Source: Gemmatimonadales bacterium (GTDB taxonomy: Bacteria; Gemmatimonadota; Gemmatimonadetes; Gemmatimonadales; GWC2-71-9). Taken from it: DNA of 64,000 nucleotides. A model generated the notes under the pieces. That model was given only the letters and a program-made list of their open reading frames with translations. It had not been told where the DNA came from and searched no databases. Below, one piece after another: positions 35,242-43,571 of this stretch. The stretch lies in contig DASUJH010000002.1 of assembly GCA_036279355.1 (NCBI GenBank), forward strand, positions 1-64,000, given 5' to 3'. The position numbers and the translations under genes are program-made. Each line of letters opens with the position of its first letter. The stretch's first letter is position 1.

Positions 35242-36204
35242 ATGCCGTCCACCTATATCCTGGAGTTCGAGAAACCGCTGCTCGAGTTGGAGCGCCAGAT
35301 CGACGATCTCAAGCGCCTCGGCGAGGAACGGCAGATCGACATCGAGGGAGAGCTGGAGGGACTGCAAGCCAAGCTCGAACGACTCCGCGCCGAGATTTAC
35401 GAGCATCTCACCCCGATCCAGCGCGTGATGGTGGCGCGCCACCCCCGCCGGCCCTACCCGCTCGACTACCTCAGCACCATCTTTACCGACTTCATCGAGC
35501 TCCGCGGCGACCGGCTGTATCGAGACGATCCGGCCATCGTGGGCGGGTGGGCGCGGCTCGCCGGGGTCTCGGTCATGGTGATCGGGCACCAGAAGGGCCG
35601 CGATACCAAGGAGAATCTCAAGCGCAACTTCGGCATGCCGCATCCGGAGGGCTACCGGAAGGCGCTCCGACTCATGCAGATGGCCGAGAAGTTCTCGGCG
35701 CCGGTCATCACGCTCATCGACACACCGGGCGCGTACCCCGGGCTCGGCGCCGAGGAGCGGGGACAGAGCGAGGCGCTCGCGCGCAACCTCATCGCGATGG
35801 CGTCGCTGGAGGCGCCCATCGTGAGCTGCGTGATCGGCGAGGGCGGCTCTGGCGGCGCGCTGGCGCTCGGTGTCGCCGACCGGGTGCTCATGCTGGAGAA
35901 CTCGGTGTATTCGGTCATCACGCCGGAAGGGTGCGCGGCCATCCTGTGGAAGGACGCGAGCCAGCGCGAGCGGGCGGCCGAAGCGCTCAAGCTCACCGCC
36001 GACGACCTGCTCCGGCTCAAGCTCATCGACGAAGTCATCCCCGAGCCGGCCGGCGGCGCGCACGTGGACCCCGACGCCACCGGCGAGGCGCTCCGTGAGG
36101 CGCTCATCCGCCACATGACCGAGCTGCGCAAGATCCGCCCGGACAAGCTGGTCAAGCGGCGGGCCGAGAAGTACGCCGCCATGGGCGTGGTCAGCGAGAC
36201 GTGA
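35242..36204 (+). CDS. accA: Acetyl-CoA carboxylase carboxyltransferase, alpha subunit
   Basis: A 320-residue subunit that, with AccD, transfers carboxyl from carboxybiotin to acetyl-CoA. The N-terminal helix (EFEKPLLELERQIDDLK), HPRRPYPLDYLSTIFTDFIE, the crotonase-like core with VITLIDTPGAYPGLGAEERG and GEGGSGGALALGVAD, and TPEGCAAILWKDA are all typical. The ribosome site is poor and the start follows dnaE closely. accD is not in the window. Confidence 0.97.
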   Translation: MPSTYILEFEKPLLELERQIDDLKRLGEERQIDIEGELEGLQAKLERLRAEIYEHLTPIQRVMVARHPRRPYPLDYLSTIFTDFIELRGDRLYRDDPAIVGGWARLAGVSVMVIGHQKGRDTKENLKRNFGMPHPEGYRKALRLMQMAEKFSAPVITLIDTPGAYPGLGAEERGQSEALARNLIAMASLEAPIVSCVIGEGGSGGALALGVADRVLMLENSVYSVITPEGCAAILWKDASQRERAAEALKLTADDLLRLKLIDEVIPEPAGGAHVDPDATGEALREALIRHMTELRKIRPDKLVKRRAEKYAAMGVVSET

Positions 36205-37256
36205 TGCCGCAGACGGTCGAAGTCCGCTTCAAGGGCACCCGCAAAGGCTATTTCACCTGGGCCGACGAGGCCGACCCGCTCCGCCTGCAAGAGGCGGTGG
36301 TGGTCGAGGTGGAGCGCGGGAAGGACTACGGGCGCGTCACCGCGGCGGGCGACGTGGCGGCGCGCAAGTGCACCGCGTGCGCGAGCGGCTGCGGCGTCGG
36401 CGAGCTCGAGACCAAAGACGAGCCGCCCAAAGCCGTGCTCCGCCGCGCCACGCCGGACGACGCGCGGCAGCACGCCGAGGGGCGCCGGAACGAGGAAGAG
36501 GTGCGGCGCAAGGTGATCGAGCGGGTGCGCCACCACCGGCTCGTCATGAAGGTGAGCGACACCGAGTGGCAGTGGGACCGCAACAAGCTCACGATCTACT
36601 TCACCGCGGACCAGCGGGTGGACTTCCGGGCGCTGGTGCGCGATCTCGCATCGCTCTTCCGCACCCGCATCGAGCTCCGGCAGATCGGCGTGCGCGACGA
36701 GGCGGCGCGGCTCTCCGGCGTGGGCCGCTGCGGCCGGGAGTACTGCTGCTCGACCTGGCTCACCGAACTCTCGCCCATCAACCTGGCGCTCGCTAAGGAC
36801 CAGCACCTCTCGCTCAATCCCTCGCAGATCTCCGGCGGCTGCGGGCGGCTGCTCTGCTGCCTCAAGTACGAGCATGAGTTCTATGTCGCCGCCCGGAAGC
36901 GTTTCCCCAAGGAAGGGAAGACGCTCCGCACGGCGGCCGGGCCGGAGCGCGTGATCGCGGTGGACATCTTTCGCGAACGGGTCTTCCTGAAAGGCGAGGA
37001 GCGGGGCGGCCGCATCATCCCTCTGGTGCAGCTTCAGGAGGAGATGCGCGCGCTGGGCGAGGTTCTGCCGACCGCGGAAGCGCGCGCCGCGCAGGCCACG
37101 GCGCCTCGACCCGACGCCGGGCCCGGCCGCCGGCCGGGCCGCCGGCGCTCGCGCGGCCGCCGCGGCGGCGACACCCCGGGCGGCGGCGACGATGCGGGCG
37201 GCGGCGACGATGCGGGCGGCGCTGGCGACGGCGCCGAGGCCGGTGACTCCGCATGA
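36201..37256 (+). CDS. PSP1-domain protein (RicT/YaaT-like)
   Basis: A 351-residue protein whose core matches RicT/YaaT: a PSP1 C-terminal domain (about 90-170) then RCGREYCCSTWL and SGGCGRLLCCLKYEHEFY, plus CTACASGCGVGE near residue 55. The clustered Cys can bind Fe-S as in Bacillus Ric complexes, which affect mRNA maturation. After about residue 285 comes a basic RRRSRGRRGG tail and a tandem GGGDDA repeat, likely disordered. GTG 36201 and ATG 36204 are adjacent start choices; both overlap the accA stop. metG overlaps its end. Confidence 0.88.
   Translation: MMPQTVEVRFKGTRKGYFTWADEADPLRLQEAVVVEVERGKDYGRVTAAGDVAARKCTACASGCGVGELETKDEPPKAVLRRATPDDARQHAEGRRNEEEVRRKVIERVRHHRLVMKVSDTEWQWDRNKLTIYFTADQRVDFRALVRDLASLFRTRIELRQIGVRDEAARLSGVGRCGREYCCSTWLTELSPINLALAKDQHLSLNPSQISGGCGRLLCCLKYEHEFYVAARKRFPKEGKTLRTAAGPERVIAVDIFRERVFLKGEERGGRIIPLVQLQEEMRALGEVLPTAEARAAQATAPRPDAGPGRRPGRRRSRGRRGGDTPGGGDDAGGGDDAGGAGDGAEAGDSA
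37182..37217 (+). repeat. Two 18-bp tandem copies in the RicT-like tail
   Basis: GGCGGCGACGATGCGGGC occurs at 37182-37199 and again exactly at 37200-37217, encoding GGDDAG twice. It keeps the frame and sits in a disordered C-terminal tail. Confidence 0.85.
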
Positions 37257-38764
37257 AGTTCTACCTCACCACGGCGATCGACTACGCCAACGGCGAGCCG
37301 CACCTCGGGCACGCGCTGGAGAAAATCGGCGCCGACGCCATTGCGCGGTACCGGCGGCTCCGCGGCGACGCGGTGCACTTCGTCATGGGCATGGACGAGA
37401 ACGCGCAGAAGGTGACGCAGGCCGCCGAACGGAGCGGCGTGCCGCCCGATGCGTGGGTGGCGCGGCTGGCCGAGCGCTTCGAGGCCGTCTGGCGCCGCCT
37501 GCACTGCTCGCACGACGACTGGATCCGCACCACCGAGCCGCGCCACCACCGGGCCACCGTCGCGCTCATCGAGCAGATCCGCGCGCGCAATCCGGACGAC
37601 CTCTTCGTCGGCGAGTACGAGGGGCTCTACTGCGTCGGCTGCGAGGAGTTCAAGACCGAGGCGCAGATCGTGAACGGGCATTGCGAGGAGCACCCGCAGC
37701 TCGAGCTGATCGCCACGCGTGAGCGCAACCACTTTTTCCGCCTGAGCCGCTACCGCGATGCGGTGCTCGACCGGATCCGGTCCGGCGAGTTTGCGGTCGA
37801 GCCCGCCATCCGACGCAACGAAGTCGTACGGGTGCTGGAAGACGGCTTGCAGGACATCTCGATCTCCCGCCAGCGCCTTTCGTGGGGGATTCCGTTCCCC
37901 GGCGATCCGGAGCAGACGGTCTACGTCTGGTTCGACGCCCTCATCAACTATCTCTCCGCCACCGGATTTCCCGACCCGGGCTACACCCGGCTCTGGCCCG
38001 CGGATCTGCACGTGGTCGGCAAGGGCATCACGCGCTTCCATTGCATCATCTGGCCGGCGATGCTGCTTGCGGCCGGCGTGGCGCTTCCGCGAGAAGTGTG
38101 GGCCCACGGGTACGTGCAGTGGAGCGGCGTGAAGGTCTCGAAGTCCGCCGGCGGAGCGGTGAGCCTGGACGAGGCCATCGATCGGCACGGCGCGGATGCG
38201 CTCCGCTACTTCCTGCTGCGGGAGGTGGGGTTCGAAGCCGACGGCAACTTCACCTGGGAGCGCTTCGACGAGCGGTACACCGCCGACCTCGCTGATGGGT
38301 TCGGGAATCTCGTAAGCCGCGCGCTCGCGATGGTCGGGCGGTATCGTGGCGGCGTGGTGCCTGCCGGGGGCGTCGGCACCACGCTCGAAGCGGTGGCCCG
38401 CGCAGCCGTGGCGCGGTACACCGAGGCGATGGACCGGCTGGCGCTGAGAGAGGGTGCGGAGGCCGCGTGGGCGCTGGTCGACGCTGCCAATCTTTACATT
38501 CAGCAGACGGCCCCATGGACCCTGGCCCGGGAAAACCGGGCCGACGAGCTGGACCAGGCTCTAGCGACTCTTGCGCGTTGCCTGTATCGTCTCGCGGTCC
38601 TGGCGAGTCCGTTCATTCCAGGCAAGGCACAGGCGCTCTGGACCGGGCTCGGGCAGGCCGGCGATGCGGCCGCGGCCCCCTGGCGCTCTCTCGAAGATCC
38701 GCCGGTGGCGGGCAGGAGCACCAGCAGGCCCGAGGCGCTCTTTCCCAAGCCGGCGCCCGCGTGA
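37253..38764 (+). CDS. metG: Methionyl-tRNA synthetase
   Basis: A 503-residue class I synthetase. The HIGH-like motif is PHLGHALEKIGAD, the connective region has YCVGCEEFKT with one Cys pair and a trailing HCEEHP, and the KMSKS-like loop is VKVSKSAGGAV. An anticodon-binding helical domain ends the protein; the C-terminal tRNA-binding (EMAP-like) domain of longer MetG forms is absent. It charges both initiator and elongator Met-tRNA. The start overlaps the RicT-like stop (ATGA). Confidence 0.96.
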   Translation: MKFYLTTAIDYANGEPHLGHALEKIGADAIARYRRLRGDAVHFVMGMDENAQKVTQAAERSGVPPDAWVARLAERFEAVWRRLHCSHDDWIRTTEPRHHRATVALIEQIRARNPDDLFVGEYEGLYCVGCEEFKTEAQIVNGHCEEHPQLELIATRERNHFFRLSRYRDAVLDRIRSGEFAVEPAIRRNEVVRVLEDGLQDISISRQRLSWGIPFPGDPEQTVYVWFDALINYLSATGFPDPGYTRLWPADLHVVGKGITRFHCIIWPAMLLAAGVALPREVWAHGYVQWSGVKVSKSAGGAVSLDEAIDRHGADALRYFLLREVGFEADGNFTWERFDERYTADLADGFGNLVSRALAMVGRYRGGVVPAGGVGTTLEAVARAAVARYTEAMDRLALREGAEAAWALVDAANLYIQQTAPWTLARENRADELDQALATLARCLYRLAVLASPFIPGKAQALWTGLGQAGDAAAAPWRSLEDPPVAGRSTSRPEALFPKPAPA

Positions 38765-38782
38765 CACTTAGCTTCGGGTATC

Positions 38783-38811
38783 TTGACAAGACGGCCGGGC
38801 GGGCAAACTTT
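38783..38811 (+). promoter_or_regulatory. Weak candidate promoter before the LytM gene
   Basis: A perfect TTGACA (38783-38788) is followed after 17 bases by AACTTT (38806-38811), about 130 bases before the M23 gene. The -10 match is poor, so only the -35 is persuasive. Confidence 0.3.
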
Positions 38812-38944
38812 TGCGCGCCCGGCGTGATGCAACTCACGTCACGAACGGCTGCAGGGCACCAATCTTGAACTGCTGGGGGCTGTCACCCCGTCACAATTCG
38901 CCGGTCTTCGGTATCGCGTAACAACTCTCGGCCAGGTGGTGGGT

Positions 38945-39862
38945 ATGGCGAAGCGCCGTTGGACCATCGTGCTCGTGCCGCACGGCGCGGAGCCGTCGAA
39001 GATCATCGAGGTGTCGCACGGCGTGCTCCGCGCGATAGCCGCCGGCGGCGTCACGATCGCCGCGTGCGCGCTGCTCGTCGGATACGCCACCGTTTCCCGC
39101 AAGATAGATCTCTCCCGCACATCACAGATCGAAGAAGAAAACCTCCGGCTCACCCGCGAGCTGGGCGACATTCACGGCCGGCTGGGCGCGCTCACCGATA
39201 CGCTCGCCCGCATTTCCCAGCGCGACGTGCACATCCGGATGCTCGCGAGCCTCGACCCGATCGATCCCCAGGTCCTCGCCGCCGGCATCGGCGGCCCCGT
39301 CCCGGCCGGCATCCCCGCCGCGAGCCCGTTGCTCCGCCGTACGTCGGAGCTCAGGGTGGACGTGAACGCGCTCATCCGCCGCGCCAACCTGCTCGCCTCG
39401 TCCTTCGATGCCGCGGCCGACAGCCTGGCCTCGCACCGCGAGCGCCTGGCCGCGACGCCATCGATCATGCCGACGCAGGGCTGGCTGTCGAGCGCGTTCT
39501 CCTCGATGCGGGAGCACCCGATCCTCCACGTGGCGCGACCGCACGAAGGCATCGACGTCTCCGCACCGATGGGTTCTCCCATCGAAGCTCCCGCCGCGGG
39601 CACCGTGGTCTCGGAAGGGTACGAGAACGGCTACGGCAATACGCTGGTCATCAATCACGGCTACGGCATCGAGACCCGCTACGCCCACGCATCCCGCATC
39701 CTCGTCAAGGTAGGCCAGCACGTCCACCGCGGCGAGCGGATTGCACTCGTGGGGAATACGGGATTGGCCACCGGTCCGCATCTGCATTACGAGGTGCATG
39801 TGAATGGGAGACCGGTGAATCCGCTGCGGTACGTGATGCCGGAGAGCGTAGTCACCGACTGA
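38945..39862 (+). CDS. Membrane-anchored M23/LytM-domain peptidase or division factor
   Basis: A 305-residue protein. One membrane helix lies at about 32-50 and a coiled-coil stretch at about 55-95. The C-terminal M23 domain (about 195-300) has HEGIDVSAPMGSPIEAPAAG in place of the usual HxGxD site, and TGPHLHYEVHVNG supplies the HxH metal ligands. It probably cleaves cross-linked peptidoglycan peptides or activates amidases. The ATG at 38945 has AGGTGG upstream. Confidence 0.9.
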   Translation: MAKRRWTIVLVPHGAEPSKIIEVSHGVLRAIAAGGVTIAACALLVGYATVSRKIDLSRTSQIEEENLRLTRELGDIHGRLGALTDTLARISQRDVHIRMLASLDPIDPQVLAAGIGGPVPAGIPAASPLLRRTSELRVDVNALIRRANLLASSFDAAADSLASHRERLAATPSIMPTQGWLSSAFSSMREHPILHVARPHEGIDVSAPMGSPIEAPAAGTVVSEGYENGYGNTLVINHGYGIETRYAHASRILVKVGQHVHRGERIALVGNTGLATGPHLHYEVHVNGRPVNPLRYVMPESVVTD

Positions 39863-39883
39863 GGGTGAAGGCAGCGAAGGAGC

Positions 39884-39968
39884 GAGGTAGGCGGTAAGCC
39901 GAAGGCGGTAAGGTGCTCGCGGGCCGAGTCCTTACCGCCTTTGCCGTCCTTACCGCCTCGACCGCCCT
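39884..39968. repeat. Inverted repeat of GGCGGTAAG units in the spacer
   Basis: The left part contains GGCGGTAAG at 39890-39898 and AAGGCGGTAAGG at 39902-39913. The right part contains the complementary CCTTACCGCCTT at 39930-39941 and CCTTACCGCC at 39948-39957. The units pair into a long imperfect hairpin between the LytM gene and lemA, which are convergent, so it may also terminate both. Confidence 0.75.
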
Positions 39969-39969
39969 T

Positions 39970-40545
39970 CTAAAACTTCACCTGCGGTACCTGCTCCGCG
40001 CCCGGAGCCGCTTCGAAATACTCGCGCGGATGCCCTAACCCAAAGACCTTGGCAGTCAGGTTGTAGGGAAACCGCCGGATGTACGCGTTGAAATCGTTGA
40101 CCGCGGCGTTGTAGTCGGTGCGCGCCACCGCGATCCGGTTTTCCGTTCCCTCCAGCTGATCCTGCAGCGCGCGGAAGTTCTCGCTCGAGCGGAGCTGCGG
40201 ATAATTCTCCGAGATCGCGAGGAGGCGCCCCAGGCCCGCGGTCAACTGCTGGTTGGCCGCCGACATCTCCGCCACGTTGTCCGACTGGATCGCGCCGGAG
40301 AGCCGGGCGCGCGCATTGGCGATCGAGATGAAGACCGTATCCTCCTGCTTGGTGACGCCCTTCACCGTGTTCACCAGGTTCGGGATCAGGTCGGCGCGGC
40401 GCTGGAGCTGGGTCTGAATCTGCGCCTGCGCCTGATTCACCCGCTCGTCCAGGCTCTGGATCGTATTGTAGCCGCACCCGGTCACGAGAAGCGCGGCCAG
40501 CGCGAGCCATCCCGCGCGCTGAAAGGGAGTGGTACGCTGCGTCAC
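39970..40545 (-). CDS. LemA family protein
   Basis: A 191-residue protein with an N-terminal signal/anchor ending LLVTGC (Cys24, a lipobox). The conserved LemA helical core is present: DERVNQAQAQIQTQLQRRAD, LIPNLVNTVKG and RTDYNAAVNDFNAYIRRFP. Its role is unknown, but LemA is often paired with TPM-domain proteins, as here. GTG 40545 overlaps the stop of the nucleotidyltransferase-like gene (GTGA). It is the last gene of the operon. Confidence 0.93.
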   Translation of the reverse strand: MTQRTTPFQRAGWLALAALLVTGCGYNTIQSLDERVNQAQAQIQTQLQRRADLIPNLVNTVKGVTKQEDTVFISIANARARLSGAIQSDNVAEMSAANQQLTAGLGRLLAISENYPQLRSSENFRALQDQLEGTENRIAVARTDYNAAVNDFNAYIRRFPYNLTAKVFGLGHPREYFEAAPGAEQVPQVKF

Positions 40546-41264
40546 GGCTCAACTCCGGGCTGAAGGTGATCCACGAACTGCGCCGTGCGAGCCACGGCGT
40601 CGAGATACGCCTCGAACTCCTGAGCGCTCGCGCGGGGCGAGCGGTCGCCCCGCCGCCGCACCGGGGCGCGCACGCTCTCGGCGTCGAAACCGACGAGCTC
40701 GGCCGCGGCGGCAATGAGCGCGTCCGCAGCCGGCGGCACCGGGCGGCCCGCAACCACCAGGGCCGAGCGGAGCAGCAACAGAATGGTGGCGGCGCTTCCG
40801 GACGCGAGCGCGCCGAGCGCCGCGGGGTCGCTCGCGTGGGCGACGTACCCCTGGCGCAGGCGGAGCAGCTTGCCGCGAAGCTCGTGCTCCAGGGCGCGGC
40901 GCAGGTCCCGCACGTCGAGCGCGAGGCCGGCCACGAGGTCGGGGCCGCGCAGCACCCGGTACGCCGCGCGCATGTCGCTGAGCTCGATCGGGAACGCGTC
41001 CGCCGCGCGGGCCCACTCGTCTCGCGAAATGAGAATGGGCGGCGTGCGGCTCACCTTGCGCCAGGCCGCGAACGGCGCGTGCAGCGCGCGGAGCACCGCG
41101 GGATCGACCCGCTCGAGCACCAGCATCAGGTTCACGTCGGAGCGGCGCTCGACCCGGTCGCCCCGCGCGGCGGAACCGAACAGCAGCGCGGTATAACCCG
41201 CACCGAGCGCCGCGTCGACCTGGGTGAGAAACGCCTCGACTCCCGCCGGCACCGCATCCGCCAT
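40542..41264 (-). CDS. Nucleotidyltransferase-fold protein, possibly catalytically impaired
   Basis: A 240-residue protein whose first 60 residues match the minimal nucleotidyltransferase fold: LLFGSAARGDRVERRSDVN. The usual second metal Asp (SDxD) is Asn45 here; only Asp43 remains, so ordinary nucleotidyl transfer may be lost. The remaining two-thirds is helical. It sits between the TPM and LemA genes with 1-4 bp overlaps, an unusual insertion in that common pair. Function is unknown. Confidence 0.78.
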   Translation of the reverse strand: MADAVPAGVEAFLTQVDAALGAGYTALLFGSAARGDRVERRSDVNLMLVLERVDPAVLRALHAPFAAWRKVSRTPPILISRDEWARAADAFPIELSDMRAAYRVLRGPDLVAGLALDVRDLRRALEHELRGKLLRLRQGYVAHASDPAALGALASGSAATILLLLRSALVVAGRPVPPAADALIAAAAELVGFDAESVRAPVRRRGDRSPRASAQEFEAYLDAVARTAQFVDHLQPGVEP

Positions 41265-42097
41265 CAGAATCGTCCTCCCGATCCGCCGCCACTGAAGCCG
41301 CCGCCGCCCCCGAATCCGCCGAACCCGCCGCCGCCGCCGCCGCCCCAGCCTCCGCCGCCGCCCCAGCCGCCGCCGATCCACGGGCCACCCCAATATATGC
41401 CGCCCCGCCGCCCGCCCCGGACCGCGCGACCCATCGCGTTCGTGGCCATGATGAACACGAAGAAGATGAGCAGCGGGACCCACCAGGGGAGCCCGCCACC
41501 GCCACCGGATTCCGGCGGTGGCTGGAACGCCGTGAGCGCGGAATCGCTGACGCCGTACCCGCGCGCAATGAGCCCGACCAGTGTCTCGACCCCCGCCCGC
41601 AGCGCCGCTCCGTACTTCTCCTGGTTGAGCAGCGGGCCCATCACGTCGCGCCGGATGGTGCCCGCGTCGGCGTCGGTGACAATGCCCTCGAGTCCCTGCC
41701 CCACTTCGATGCGGATGTGGCCGGTGCCCGCTTTCCCGTTCTGTCGCGGCACCAGGAGCACCACGAGCCCCGCGTTCCGGGTCGAGTCGCCGATTTCGGC
41801 CTTGCGCCCGACACCCCACGCGCGCCCGATCGCGAGCGCCACCTCGGCCTCGTCGCGGTCGTCGATGGTCGGGAGCGTGACGACCGCGATCTCGGCACCG
41901 GTGGCACCCCGGAGTTTCCTGATCAGATCGTCCATCGCGGACGCGCTCGCGGCGTCGACGATGCCGGCCATGTCGGTGACGTAGCCCGTCGGCTGCGCCG
42001 GGAAGAGCCGCGTGACGGCGGGGTTCTGGGCGGTGAGGAGTGCCGCGGCCACGAGTTGAAGCGCCATCCCGCCCGCGATACCTTTGATCAGTGCCAC
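41264..42097 (-). CDS. TPM-domain (YgcG-like) membrane protein
   Basis: A 277-residue protein with a signal-like N-terminus, a TPM domain (about 40-170) with GYVTDMAGIVDAAS, AEIAVVTLPTIDDRD and GLVVLLVPRQNGK, one membrane helix (WWVPLLIFFVFIMATNAMG) and a Gly-rich C-terminal tail ending GGGSGGRF. TPM proteins are membrane-associated and often accompany LemA. GTG 42097 gives a basic n-region, but this start overlaps the divergent lipoprotein start; ATG 42067 is the other option. Confidence 0.88.
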   Translation of the reverse strand: MALIKGIAGGMALQLVAAALLTAQNPAVTRLFPAQPTGYVTDMAGIVDAASASAMDDLIRKLRGATGAEIAVVTLPTIDDRDEAEVALAIGRAWGVGRKAEIGDSTRNAGLVVLLVPRQNGKAGTGHIRIEVGQGLEGIVTDADAGTIRRDVMGPLLNQEKYGAALRAGVETLVGLIARGYGVSDSALTAFQPPPESGGGGGLPWWVPLLIFFVFIMATNAMGRAVRGGRRGGIYWGGPWIGGGWGGGGGWGGGGGGGFGGFGGGGGFSGGGSGGRF

Positions 42098-42840
42098 GTC
42101 TCTGGTTGCTCCTCGCGCTGGTCCTCGCCGCATGCGACAGACCGCGGGTGGTGTCCGTGCGGGTCTCGATTCCGGGACCCGATTCGATCGAGACGCCCGC
42201 CGCGGGCATCGGGCTCGTCGCGCTGCCATACGATCGCGACAGCGTCCTTCGCGCGCTCGAGCAGCAAGCGCAGACGCCGCGGCCAGCCGCCGCCGAAGCG
42301 GCGCTCGACACGCTCTTCGACCGCTTTCGCGCGCCTTTTGCCGCGTACGCCCGCGCAGACTACGACGCCAGTCGTCTGCGTGCGTCGCGCCGGCAGCTCA
42401 AGACGGAGCTCGATTCACTGCCCCGGAACGCGCCGCGCTACCGCGAACTCTACGAGCGCTTCACCAGCGAGTCCGCGGCGCTCGACTCGGCGGAGCAGCG
42501 GGTGGCGGACACGCGAGCCGCGCTCGATCGGGCGCGGCGGGAATTCGTGGCGCGGAGCGACAGCCTGCGCGCCCGTGTGAGGCTGTGGGAAGATAGCACC
42601 TACCAGGGGTACGACCGCATCGTGCGCACGATCGCGCAGCAGCGCGGCGCCGAGCCCGTGGCCGACACGACGGGCCCTCGCGGATGGGCCCGTTTTCGAT
42701 TGGGCGATGGCCACTGGTGGATTTACGCGCGCTCGTGGGACGCGACCGACCCGAACGCCGAATGGTACTGGAACGTGCCGGTCGAGGGCGACACCGTCCT
42801 GCTCAACAGCCGCACGGGCAAGCAACGGCCCAAGTACTGA
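42091..42840 (+). CDS. Putative lipoprotein with helical domain
   Basis: A 249-residue protein with a lipoprotein signal (LWLLLALVLAACDR, Cys15). It is followed by a Pro-rich stretch, a long charged helical region (about 60-180, possible coiled coil) and a Trp-rich C-terminal part (GDGHWWIYARSW, AEWYWNVPV). No known family is recognised. The GTG at 42091 lies within the start region of the divergent TPM gene. The DsbA-like gene follows 44 bases downstream. Confidence 0.72.
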   Translation: MPRLWLLLALVLAACDRPRVVSVRVSIPGPDSIETPAAGIGLVALPYDRDSVLRALEQQAQTPRPAAAEAALDTLFDRFRAPFAAYARADYDASRLRASRRQLKTELDSLPRNAPRYRELYERFTSESAALDSAEQRVADTRAALDRARREFVARSDSLRARVRLWEDSTYQGYDRIVRTIAQQRGAEPVADTTGPRGWARFRLGDGHWWIYARSWDATDPNAEWYWNVPVEGDTVLLNSRTGKQRPKY

Positions 42841-42884
42841 TTGGCGGCGGCCGGTCCGCCGACCTCACGATCGCGAGGTGACGA

Positions 42885-43556
42885 GTGCAACCTGAACGGC
42901 CCCTCCGCGCGCGCGCGCGGCTCCTTGGCGCGAGTCTCCTGGTGCTGCTCACGGCGCAAGCGCCGGCGCACCCCACGCCCGCTGCCCCGAAAGCCGACCC
43001 GCTCGCCGCGCGGACGCTGGGCGCTGCCACCGCGCCCGTCACCGTCTACGAGATGTCCGACTTCCAGTGTCCCTACTGCCGGCGGCACACGCTCGACGTC
43101 TTCCCGGCGATCCGCAAAGCCTACATCGACACGGGCCGCGTCCGCTGGATCTTCATCAACTTTCCCCTCGGCACGATCCACCCGAACGCCGTCGCGGCCG
43201 CGGAGTTCGCCATGTGCGGCGCGCGCCAGAACCGCTTCTGGCCGATCCACGATCTCCTCTTCAAGTACCAGAGCGTCTGGGCGCCGCTCAAGGATCCGGC
43301 GCCGTTCCTGATTTCTCTCGCCGATTCGGCCGGCGTGCCGAAACAACCGATGCTCCAGTGCCTCACGACGGAAGCCACGCGCTCCGAGATCGAGGCAGAT
43401 GCCGCGGGTGCCGAGCGCGCCGGCGCCAACAGCACGCCGACGTTCTACATCGAGGGCGGGCTGCTGGTGGGTGCGCAGCCGCTGCAGGTGTGGACCCAGG
43501 TGCTCGATTCGATCTACGCGGCCAAGGCGGGAGCCGCGGCCAGGACGGCGAAGTAG
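42885..43556 (+). CDS. DsbA-like exported thiol oxidoreductase
   Basis: A 223-residue protein with a signal peptide and a DsbA/DSBA-like thioredoxin fold (Thioredoxin_4). The active site is SDFQCPYCRRHT (Cys62, Cys65), the inserted helical domain follows, and the cis-Pro loop is NSTPTFYIEGG. Other cysteines are few (one in FAMCGARQN). It probably oxidises or shuffles disulfides in exported proteins. GAGGTGACGA precedes the GTG at 42885. Confidence 0.92.
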   Translation: MQPERPLRARARLLGASLLVLLTAQAPAHPTPAAPKADPLAARTLGAATAPVTVYEMSDFQCPYCRRHTLDVFPAIRKAYIDTGRVRWIFINFPLGTIHPNAVAAAEFAMCGARQNRFWPIHDLLFKYQSVWAPLKDPAPFLISLADSAGVPKQPMLQCLTTEATRSEIEADAAGAERAGANSTPTFYIEGGLLVGAQPLQVWTQVLDSIYAAKAGAAARTAK

Positions 43557-43571
43557 ACGCGGCGGCGGCGC

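Noticed and set aside
41264-41420. Frameshifted or low-quality Gly-rich end of the TPM protein
   Set aside because: Gly-rich tails are usual for TPM/YgcG proteins and the frame runs cleanly into a stop that overlaps the next start.
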